The notes under the pieces are model-generated. The model did no database searches, was not told the origin of the DNA, and saw nothing but the letters and a program-made list of their open reading frames with translations. Below, piece by piece: positions 1-6,825 of a stretch of DNA of 17,272 nucleotides; position 1 is the stretch's first letter; every line of letters begins with the position of its first letter. Position numbers and translations under genes: made by a program. The stretch covers positions 1-17,272 of the forward strand of contig JANBQS010000467.1 in the NCBI GenBank assembly GCA_027577415.1, read 5' to 3'. The stretch is from Coemansia sp. RSA 922. Lineage: Eukaryota; Kickxellomycota; Kickxellomycetes; Kickxellales; Kickxellaceae.

Positions 1-45
1 AACGAGAAGGCCAGCCACGTCGAGGCTTCGGACAACAGCGACTAA
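1..45 (+). CDS. 3' end of an unidentified gene cut by the window edge
   Basis: Read from base 1, the first 14 codons end in TAA at 43-45 and give an acidic, polar tail (Asn-Glu-Lys-Ala-Ser-His-Val-Glu-Ala-Ser-Asp-Asn-Ser-Asp). Thirteen of the 14 codons end in G or C, which matches the coding bias of the confirmed genes. Base 46 onward turns T-rich at once, as a 3' UTR would. The product cannot be named from so short a piece, and non-coding sequence remains possible. Confidence 0.45.
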   Translation, partial: NEKASHVEASDNSD

Positions 46-218
46 GTCGTTCATACCTGCTGTTACATAGTCTTTTTCTCTCTCTCTATTACGAGGTGGT
101 TTGGTTTGTGCTTCGTTGCGTCTTCCATTCTGCATTTGTCAAATATACATCATTTTCTTTAAATTTTTTTCCTTTTTTGGGTTCAGGGGGACGCTATCAT
201 CATATAGCGCTCAGACGC

Positions 219-236
219 ATGACAGGTGATGATTAA
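219..236 (+). promoter_or_regulatory. Five-codon upstream ORF overlapping the first seipin ATG
   Basis: An ATG at 219 opens a frame of five sense codons (Met-Thr-Gly-Asp-Asp) ending in TAA at 234-236. It overlaps, out of frame, the first ATG of the seipin frame at 229. If the mRNA begins upstream of 219, ribosomes starting here would skip 229 and could reinitiate at the in-frame ATG at 292. The upstream ORF is seen directly; its use is inferred. Confidence 0.35.
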
Positions 237-1203
237 AACTTCTTTGTCCTCTCTCTTTTTTCAAAAGCCCTGTATTTTTTTATCACCTCTTATGACCCAA
301 CACCACCATAGTCACGGCCACCAAAGCTTGCAGAGGCAGATCCAGAGCATTCCTCTGGTGTCTCGCTTGCCAACATGGGTATCAGCACGTAGCGGCGCTT
401 CGCTAGCTATTCGAGTAACTCTGGCTACGGCCGCACTGGCCACCGTACTGGTATCCTCAGCAGTGCTATACGGCATGTTTTACAAACTGTACGTGCCAAA
501 GCTACTCCACGAAGCTTCCGTGTACTTGCAGTACACTTCGGCTACCAACACATCAGCATACATTGGGTTTGTCAAAAAGCCCAACTACCGGTTTCTATCC
601 ACGTCTCAGGCCTACACAGTGACGCTGGATCTCCACGTGCCTACGTCAGAGTATAACGAAAAGCTGGGCAACTTTATGATCTCGCTAGATATGCTCGATG
701 CCAAAGCAGGGCTGGTCTACCATGCTGCCCGTGCTGCCATCTTGCCGTATCGCTCTACCGCTGTGAGGCATTTGCGGACTGCGGTGCGCGCCATACCGCT
801 GGCTCTGGGCCTTTTGGAAGAAACTATGGTGCTGCGTGTTGAGCTCGCTAATGATCTGTATGACCGAATGTATTCGCCTATTGTTGCGGCTCGCCTGGCG
901 CTCTCGCAGCCGCTGCAGGTCTACTCGGCTACGCTGACGGTCGCGGCTAGATTCGACGGCTTGCGCTACTGGATGTACTATTGGCGTACACCCGTTGCTA
1001 GCCTATTTATTTCGATTGCGGCAATGTGGCAGATCGTGTTGATGGGCGTTGCGTGGTCCGTTCTTGAAGCTTATACCTCTCGCAGCACTACATCGACTCA
1101 GCATACACCCGCAGCACCCACGCCTCACCAGATCACAACTGACGCTGATGCACCAGCAACTTTTGCCATGGATGACCACTCTGGCGGAGACAAGACTGAC
1201 TAG
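229..1203 (+). CDS. SEI1: Seipin-like ER protein of lipid droplet biogenesis
   Basis: Seipins form oligomeric rings in the endoplasmic reticulum where lipid droplets bud and connect to the ER. Numbering from the ATG at 229 (324 codons), a first membrane segment lies near residues 58-86 and a second near 255-279. The lumenal part between them carries the family signature at about 137-150, VPTSEYNEKLGNFM, preceded by a Tyr-Thr-Val-Thr-Leu-Asp-Leu beta-strand. Two membrane spans around a lumenal beta domain is the seipin layout, and the length is close to the yeast protein (about 285). The Ser/Thr/Pro-rich tail is cytosolic. The open frame extends to a GTG at 226, which a eukaryote would not use. 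An in-frame ATG at 292 (303 codons, starting Met-Thr-Gln-His) is a plausible alternative start, because the extra 21 residues are unconserved-looking and a short upstream ORF overlaps 229. Confidence 0.85.
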   Translation: MIKTSLSSLFFQKPCIFLSPLMTQHHHSHGHQSLQRQIQSIPLVSRLPTWVSARSGASLAIRVTLATAALATVLVSSAVLYGMFYKLYVPKLLHEASVYLQYTSATNTSAYIGFVKKPNYRFLSTSQAYTVTLDLHVPTSEYNEKLGNFMISLDMLDAKAGLVYHAARAAILPYRSTAVRHLRTAVRAIPLALGLLEETMVLRVELANDLYDRMYSPIVAARLALSQPLQVYSATLTVAARFDGLRYWMYYWRTPVASLFISIAAMWQIVLMGVAWSVLEAYTSRSTTSTQHTPAAPTPHQITTDADAPATFAMDDHSGGDKTD

Positions 1204-1248
1204 GCCATATATTGAAATGAATATCCATATGTTGAATACATGTCATCC

Positions 1249-4200
1249 CTATTTCCTGCTTGGATTGACGCTAAAGTAAACGGTCACTATCTCAAATGGA
1301 CGGAATCTCAGCGCAACCGACTGTCCTTGCCCGGGCGCCACGGCCTGGCCTAGCTCCAGCTCAGTATCCTTCTCTTCGAGAATATTGGCAGTGTGCGCAG
1401 CCACCACATCCAGCGATGTTGATAGTGTGGCACGCGCATGTCCACCGTAAGACTCGTAAAGGCGAACAACGATATCGCGCGGATCGTCTTCAGCGGCCTT
1501 GACCGAGTCAAGCACGACATTGGGGGCATTATCCAAGGCAAAAAACGACGACAGTGCGGCCAGATTCGTTGCGCTAAAGTCTACTGGCAAATGCGAGAGA
1601 GCCAAGTTAAAGTGATAGGCCTCGCGCACGACATTAGACTCATTGAATGTGCCAGTGTGTGGGTACACAGCGTACCTGAACGAGTGGTGGCCCATGTCGC
1701 AGTTGGCGTCGGGAGCCTTGGGCGCCCTGAGCAAAGTCAATGTCATTGTGTTGGCCAGCGTCGAGTACCCGTACTTGCAGTCGTTGAGCAGCGCCACGCC
1801 GTACCCGTACTCTGACAAGTCGGCAAACTTGTGCGCGCATACTTCGAATTTGGCCATATCCCACGTCGTGTTGCGGTGCGTCGGCCGCTGCACCACACCA
1901 AACTGCGTCTCGTACGTGGCCTGGTCGCTGTAAATGTCCCAGGTAAAGGCAACCTTAAGGCACTTGCGGTTCTCATGCCAGTCGACATCGCAGTCAAAGT
2001 CCAACCGCGCTGAGCTCGCCGACAGCGAGATCCACTGCCGGATGGAGCTGGCCTTGCCGACCTTGGCCTCAACAGCGACTGAGGCCACCAGTGGTCCTTC
2101 GTCGACAACTGTGATGCTCGCGCCCAAGACCGGCCGCACCTTCTCCTGGCTGTAGATTTCAATGTCCCAGGCGTCCCAGAAGATCGGCAGGTCGTCGTAC
2201 AGCTCCAGCACGTTGCCAGATGCGCCACTCGGTACCAGCTCGCGCTGCTGCTGCAAGTCAAGCAAGCTGGTCAGCCGCCCGTCGGCGCTAATGCGGGCAG
2301 CAACAAACGCGTTTTGCAATACTACGCTGCCGTCTTTCTCGCGTATCACGCGCACCGGAGTGACTTGCTCAACTGCCGCTGCTTGAGTCGACAGATCCAC
2401 AGCGTGAACGCTGCAGCCAGACACTGTGGCTAGGACCAGCGCTACGTCATCGCGCTTGCGCATTTGCTGTACGCAGCCGGCCTGATGCACCAAGCCTGGA
2501 ACGGCAATGACCTCGGTCCGCGCCCACGACGACGTGTTGACCACTGCCAAGCCCGTTGCGTGTAGCGCGTCGGTGGAGCTGGCTACCAACACGCTCAGCG
2601 CTTGCTGCTTGAGTGCAACAGCTGAAGCTACGACTTCTTTGTAGATCGCCGTGCTGTCCTCGTAGACCATCTCGATGCTCGAGCCAGGGATGACATCGTG
2701 GAATTGGTTCAGGCACACCTGCTGCCACATTCGCGTTAGCTCTTCCGCCGGGTATACAAACTTGGAGTCGACGGTCTGTGCAATCACCGACAGCATTTCG
2801 ATGTCGCGCAGGAGCATCTCGCACTGTCGGTTGAACTTCTTGGTCAGTGCCTGTGACGTATACGTGCCCCGGTGAAGCTCAAAATAGAGCTCGCCCTTCC
2901 ACGACACTAGCTCTTTTGCTGTCTTTTCAACGTGCTCGTAAAACTCATTCGGATGCGCGTGCTTGACTCTTGGCATGCCGTCGACGTCCTCAACGCGACG
3001 CAGGCGCTCCAGCATGGCCTCGAGTGGTCCGCCGCCGCCATCGCCGTTGCCGTAGAGGTAAAGGCTCTCGTTTGAGTACGCAATATCCTTGTGCTTCTTC
3101 AGGCTGTCTACCAGCTGGAGGGCTGTTGCCTGCGCTGTGTATGTCTCGGCCGGCGCCATGTGCGTCAGAATGTGACTGCCGTCAAGGCCGATCCAGCGGA
3201 ACGTAGTATGCGGGAACTTGTTGATATTGTTCCACGACAGCTTCTGAGTGAAGAAATATTTGGCGCCCGCCAGCTTAACAATCTGTGGCAACTGCGACGA
3301 GTAGCCAAAGGTATCGGGAAGCCAGAATACCTTAGAGCGCTCGCCAAAATGTTTCTCAAAGTACCGCTGTCCGAGGAGAAACTGCCGCACCAAAGATTCG
3401 CCGCTAGGAAGATTCGCGTCAAATTCGCACCACGCGGCACCGATAGGAATAAACTGGCCACATTTGACCTTTTCCTTTACGCGCTCAAACAGAGTCGGGT
3501 ACAGGACACGTAGCCACTCGAACTGCTGTGCCTGCGAGGCGGCAAACTTGTACTCGGGATATCGGTCCATGTAATCCATCTGCGTTGACCAGCTACGCGC
3601 GATCTTGCGCTTCGTCTCGTCGTACGGCCACAACCATGCCGTGTCAATGTGGCAGTTGCCAATAGCGTATACTTGGTGGTTAGCCTCGCCGCCCTTGGCT
3701 GCAAAGAACTGCGCGCCGATAGCTCGGGCCTTGGCGATAGTATCAGGGTCGCCAAGCTCAAACTCGTTGATCATTGCGTTGGCCGTGGCCAGCGCCTGCC
3801 ATGCGCGTACCGAGGGCGTGTCGGGCAGCGGGTCAGCCAAGTCCTTGAGGATCTGGAGATCATAGTACATCGCCCAGGCATCGTGGTTGTATACTACCAG
3901 ATCAGCAGTCTCCAACGCAAACCTTCTATTTGGATCGGGCGCTCCAATCATATTGTCGCCGTTACCGAACATCCCGTTACTCGCCACCTCCAGATACAGC
4001 ACAATGCAAAGTGGCTGATGCTGCAGCTCCGATAGCCGGGGCGCGCGCTTGGTAACAACATAGTCAATGTGTCGGTCATTGCCATTGCCGCCAGTAATAC
4101 CCTGTAGGGGCTCGCCGGTCTCGGACCATACCATGGCTTCGCAACTCGGGTTGAAGAGCAAGCGCACTTCCTTGTCGGCAAACTCCTCGGGTATCTGCAG

Positions 4201-4476
4201 AGTAGCGCGCACCCAGTGTGACGCCCACGATGGCCCAAACGAGTGACCAACGTCAACCGGTGTGTACTCCTGCTTGACGGCAACTGCGAACGTAGGCCGC
4301 TCCAGCTCGTTGGCGGCCCAAATCTCAAGCTTGACGTGTGGCGCGCCACTGACTCGCCCATCGTACAGCGCCGCGCACAGGTTGACGTCCTGCAGCAAGT
4401 TCTTGCTCATAAAGTGAGCCAGGCGGTCCTTGGTCACTTTGGGGTGCTTTTGCACATACGACATGTGCCTGTCCAT
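1249..4476 (-). CDS. AMS1: GH38 alpha-mannosidase, Ams1/Man2C1 type (class IIC)
   Basis: This retaining exo-alpha-mannosidase trims free oligosaccharides and N-glycan fragments. In yeast the orthologue is made in the cytosol and delivered to the vacuole by the Cvt/autophagy route. The 1075-residue length is close to yeast Ams1 (1083), and no signal peptide is visible, as expected for class IIC. Residues 1-260 are the Ams1-type N-terminal region. The GH38 catalytic domain starts near 268 with GNCHIDTAWLWPYDETKRK, supplying predicted zinc ligands His276 and Asp278. WLPDTFGYSSQLPQ follows with the nucleophile Asp388, then HRGTYTSQA near 535, and NQFHDVIPGSS with predicted zinc ligand His593. The C-terminal 450 residues are the beta-sandwich region, and all key residues are present. 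The start ATG sits in a strong context (AACCATGG); a second in-frame ATG lies four codons in. The gene is tail to tail with the seipin gene. Confidence 0.96.
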   Translation of the reverse strand: MDRHMSYVQKHPKVTKDRLAHFMSKNLLQDVNLCAALYDGRVSGAPHVKLEIWAANELERPTFAVAVKQEYTPVDVGHSFGPSWASHWVRATLQIPEEFADKEVRLLFNPSCEAMVWSETGEPLQGITGGNGNDRHIDYVVTKRAPRLSELQHQPLCIVLYLEVASNGMFGNGDNMIGAPDPNRRFALETADLVVYNHDAWAMYYDLQILKDLADPLPDTPSVRAWQALATANAMINEFELGDPDTIAKARAIGAQFFAAKGGEANHQVYAIGNCHIDTAWLWPYDETKRKIARSWSTQMDYMDRYPEYKFAASQAQQFEWLRVLYPTLFERVKEKVKCGQFIPIGAAWCEFDANLPSGESLVRQFLLGQRYFEKHFGERSKVFWLPDTFGYSSQLPQIVKLAGAKYFFTQKLSWNNINKFPHTTFRWIGLDGSHILTHMAPAETYTAQATALQLVDSLKKHKDIAYSNESLYLYGNGDGGGGPLEAMLERLRRVEDVDGMPRVKHAHPNEFYEHVEKTAKELVSWKGELYFELHRGTYTSQALTKKFNRQCEMLLRDIEMLSVIAQTVDSKFVYPAEELTRMWQQVCLNQFHDVIPGSSIEMVYEDSTAIYKEVVASAVALKQQALSVLVASSTDALHATGLAVVNTSSWARTEVIAVPGLVHQAGCVQQMRKRDDVALVLATVSGCSVHAVDLSTQAAAVEQVTPVRVIREKDGSVVLQNAFVAARISADGRLTSLLDLQQQRELVPSGASGNVLELYDDLPIFWDAWDIEIYSQEKVRPVLGASITVVDEGPLVASVAVEAKVGKASSIRQWISLSASSARLDFDCDVDWHENRKCLKVAFTWDIYSDQATYETQFGVVQRPTHRNTTWDMAKFEVCAHKFADLSEYGYGVALLNDCKYGYSTLANTMTLTLLRAPKAPDANCDMGHHSFRYAVYPHTGTFNESNVVREAYHFNLALSHLPVDFSATNLAALSSFFALDNAPNVVLDSVKAAEDDPRDIVVRLYESYGGHARATLSTSLDVVAAHTANILEEKDTELELGQAVAPGQGQSVALRFRPFEIVTVYFSVNPSRK

Positions 4477-4900
4477 GGTTGATAATTGATAGAGCTGAAG
4501 AGGTAGAGTCGCTAGTAGATGATGATAGATGTCGCTTCCAAAATAGCGAGTAGAGAGATGCTAGACTATTTAAGTAGCTTGCTCTACGTATACGTCTGAG
4601 CACTCCACCCTAACCCGTTGCTCAGCGTTGTATGCATATTCATATGGAAAACAATGGAGGCTAGTTCATGGCGTGAGAACATATGCGCAGCATTCTCTAC
4701 TGCCTCACACGCATTCTTCAATTGTTTGTATCTCCCTCCAGCTAAGGGAATCATCCTGACAAGTACATATCATGTTCACATGGACAAGTGTATATAGCAG
4801 TTAAATTGATGTGCGCAGCAAGTGCACGCGCAAGTGTGTATTTGGTGCTCACAAGTCTAAAAAAAACCTCCAAGGCAGACTTAAAAAAAATACGTTATCT
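4477..4900 (-). promoter_or_regulatory. Spacer between IF1 and mannosidase: mannosidase promoter region
   Basis: This 424-bp stretch holds no convincing gene. On the - strand, CTTAAATAG (4566-4574) is a TATA-like element about 90 bp before the mannosidase ATG. A perfect 10-bp palindrome ACGTATACGT lies just upstream at 4586-4595. CCCTAACCC, a telomere-repeat-like motif, is at 4608-4616. A 13-bp imperfect direct repeat, GACAAGTACATAT and GACAAGTGTATAT, lies at 4758-4770 and 4783-4795. The part next to 4900 should be the IF1 3' UTR. The promoter role is inferred from position. Confidence 0.4.
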
Positions 4901-5161
4901 TTACTTCTTCTGATCCTTGGACGTAGCCTCACGGTGGTGCTCACCGATCTTGGCCTCGAGCTCGTCAACCTGCTTCTTGGCCTTCTCAAGTTGGTCGCGC
5001 AGCGCCTGGATCTTCTTCATCTCCTGGTCGCGGATATACTTGTTCTCAAACGCGTTCTCACGGTCGCTGAATCCGTCAGTATACTGCCGAGTCGTCTGCT
5101 GCATCGCTGCTCTAACTGGCGCAATAATAATGCGTTGGCGCTGGACAATCGTGCGGAGCAT
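4901..5161 (-). CDS. INH1: Mitochondrial F1F0-ATPase inhibitor IF1
   Basis: IF1 binds the F1 head of ATP synthase when the proton gradient collapses and stops wasteful ATP hydrolysis. The 86-residue precursor fits the family. Residues 1 to about 26 are basic, free of acidic residues and rich in Arg, Ile and Ala, as in a matrix targeting sequence. Residues 30-55 match the minimal inhibitory helix, including DRENAFENKYIR followed by a Lys-Lys-Ile-x-Ala-Leu-Arg segment. Residues 45-76 continue as a charged heptad-like helix for coiled-coil dimerisation, and the tail is short and polar. The frame is uninterrupted. A CCAAT box lies about 116 bp upstream, consistent with HAP-complex control of respiratory genes. 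An AT-rich TTATATAA element sits only about 15-20 bp before the ATG, so the start site or leader is not certain. Confidence 0.93.
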   Translation of the reverse strand: MLRTIVQRQRIIIAPVRAAMQQTTRQYTDGFSDRENAFENKYIRDQEMKKIQALRDQLEKAKKQVDELEAKIGEHHREATSKDQKK

Positions 5162-5869
5162 TTACACTACCCAAATTATATAATAAAGAGCATTTTAAAA
5201 ACAATGTAAGTTTTGTAGGTCCGACAATGGTTCAATAAACGAGATTTCGAATTGCGAAAAGTGTGTGCCTACGTTGATTGGTAAAAGGGGGGGGGGTGAA
5301 ATTTGCGTTAAAGGAATAGAAATAGAAATTATATAGATTCAAACTTCTGATAAGAGCTGAAAGCGCATGAAATAGAAAGATGGAATCACCTAAACCCTAC
5401 TCCGACTCTGTCCAGATCATGCCATAGTGATCAGCTAACGCAAGATCGGGAAGTTCATGTCAACATTTACTGCAATATATACATTTTCTGCATGGTGCTT
5501 AGGGTTGTAAAAAAATACAAGTTTATTGAATATCGCGAGTTTACCAAATTAATTAACTACGTACTCTCTCAGTAGAAGTTTACGCTAACTGTTGGTAACT
5601 CCGTTGTACCCCTCTCCAACCCTATTATTTTATAGGCTCAAAATAAAGTCGTGTAGGAGGATCTGTTGGTGGTAGTTTTTTTTTTTGTAACTCATAGCGC
5701 TTTAACGCAACTGAGAGGAGGTTTAGGGAGGGAATGGTTAGCGGCTAGCAGGAGTGAGTGTTAGAGAGAACGAGAGAAGAGGGTTACAGTTAGAAAAAAT
5801 ATATTAGCGAAACAGCCAAACAAAAAACTTTAGAGGGAGGGAGCTAAAAACGGGTTACCAGCAGTTAAA
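5162..5869. other. 708-bp spacer without a gene: oligo-G, oligo-T and AACCCTA motifs
   Basis: No frame here looks coding. It should contain the IF1 promoter at the left and the 3' UTR of the secreted-protein gene at the right. Visible features are a run of ten G (5287-5296), eleven T (5676-5686) and a purine-rich + strand stretch from about 5710 to 5785. Three exact AACCCTA motifs occur: 5393-5399 and 5618-5624 on +, and 5500-5506 on -. I see no tRNA or clear small RNA. Confidence 0.5.
5277..5281 (-). promoter_or_regulatory. CCAAT box upstream of IF1
   Basis: The - strand reads CCAATCAACG here, about 116 bp before the IF1 ATG. CCAAT is the core site of the HAP2/3/5 (NF-Y) complex that drives many fungal genes for mitochondrial function. 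A single five-base core occurs often by chance, so the call rests on position and gene identity. Confidence 0.35.
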
Positions 5870-6190
5870 TTAAGGTATAGGAGTAACCACGATTTCCTCG
5901 GAGCGGAAAGACATGATAGGGCTAGGAACTCCAGCGTAATTTCCATTAGCATCAGGGTCAACGAAGACCCTTACTCGGCACGACGAGTCGCTATAGTAGT
6001 AGGTTGTCTTTCCCCTGGCAGCAACCCAATTGTGTCGGCCGCTGAAGTCGCTGCTAACTGTTTGACACCTGGGAGATCTCATAGGGTAGACCCTCTCAAA
6101 CTTGTCTAGGTTTTGAATAGAAACATACGTGAGGGCGTTGGAAAGAGCCAACAGGCAGCTAATAACCACGAGAACAACAAAGAAGCGCAT
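5870..6190 (-). CDS. Small secreted protein of unknown function
   Basis: I do not recognise the family. From the ATG at 6190 the product has 106 residues. Residues 1 to about 19 form a typical signal peptide: Met-Arg, a Phe/Val/Leu/Ile core, then Ser-Asn-Ala as a likely cleavage site. The mature part of about 87 residues has exactly two cysteines (Cys42 and Cys71), which could pair. It is rich in Tyr, Ser and Arg, includes a TTYYYSDSSC segment near 62-71, and alternates polar and hydrophobic residues as a small beta fold would. The same frame continues upstream to an ATG at 6352, but that extension would put 54 residues ahead of the signal peptide and run through the TATA box, so 6190 is preferred. 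A TATAAAA at 6295-6301 lies about 105 bp upstream and a three-copy repeat lies beyond it. Extracellular or cell-wall location is inferred. Confidence 0.75.
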   Translation of the reverse strand: MRFFVVLVVISCLLALSNALTYVSIQNLDKFERVYPMRSPRCQTVSSDFSGRHNWVAARGKTTYYYSDSSCRVRVFVDPDANGNYAGVPSPIMSFRSEEIVVTPIP

Positions 6191-6294
6191 CGCCGTAAAT
6201 TCGATTGGGAGGTGCGAGAAGAATATAAGAGCAAAAGAGGCCGAGTGGCGTGTAAGGAGGAAAGAAAAATAATTTGGTCGCGGCCAACCTGCTG

Positions 6295-6301
6295 TTTTAT
6301 A
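6295..6301 (-). promoter_or_regulatory. TATA box of the secreted-protein gene
   Basis: The - strand reads GGTTATAAAACAG here, containing a perfect TATAAAA about 105 bp before the ATG at 6190. A second weaker TATAT element lies at about 6222-6228, only about 30 bp from the ATG. Consensus and spacing support a strong, regulated-type promoter. Confidence 0.6.
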
Positions 6302-6426
6302 ACCCCAAATCGAACACTGTTTGTTGTCCTCGTTTTCAAAAACTGGCCGCACAAATCATTTTTAAAAACCAAACGATTTCTGTTTACTACACGCGGTTTC
6401 CTTTGCGGAAGTTGCCCACAAAGCCT

Positions 6427-6645
6427 GGATCGGCACACTTGTATCCGTCATATACATCCACACACAAAATAGCTTTGTGGACTGTCTCTCAAATACCAGG
6501 ATCGACACACTTGTATCCACCGCATGCGATATCCACACGTAAACAACCCTGTGGACCGCTCTCCAAACAGCAAGGATCGACACACATGTATCCAGAATGC
6601 GCGCTATCCACACAAAGGTTGGCTTTGTGTGATTCTCCCAAGAGT
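6427..6645. repeat. Three tandem 72-75 bp repeats with internal dyads
   Basis: Three diverged copies start with GGATCG(G/A)CACACTTGTATCC at 6427, 6499 and 6574 (ATG replaces TTG in the third). Each continues with a TCCACAC segment and, some 10-15 bases on, a complementary TGTGG or TTTGTGTG. In copy 3 the dyad is a perfect 9-bp stem (6609-6617 with 6623-6631, 5-base loop). Copy 1 has a looser version at 6458-6480, and in copy 2 it shrinks to CCACA/TGTGG. A decayed fourth half-copy may precede at about 6395-6426. The array lies upstream of the TATA box of the secreted-protein gene and downstream of the NST1-like stop. The spacer between 6191 and 6825 is otherwise without a supported gene. Confidence 0.8.
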
Positions 6646-6825
6646 ATAGGTGATGCCGTCGGCGTTTTTTTTTCTTCTCACGCCATTGTAAATCAATTTG
6701 TACTCGTTCTACAGTCGATAGATAGGTACAGTGTAGCATTTGTAGGCTTGCATTTTCATTGGGGGGAGTTTTAGAATAGTTTTCTTTGAAAAATCCAAGC
6801 TTTGAATGGAAAGAAAAAAGTAGAG

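Noticed and set aside
140..186. T-rich tract ending TTTTTTGGGTTCAG, like a 3' splice site before the seipin gene
   Set aside because: No consensus donor lies upstream after the stop at 43-45, and the first seipin ATGs come later, so it is more likely leader or promoter T-richness.
3091..3513. 140-codon + strand frame within the mannosidase gene
   Set aside because: It is a shadow frame antisense to the well-conserved GH38 domain.
6274..6774. + strand frame carrying 24-25 residue repeats across the tandem array
   Set aside because: It starts without a good ATG and runs through the promoter and upstream region of the secreted-protein gene. Repeat copies differ at first and second codon positions as much as at third, so protein selection is not evident.
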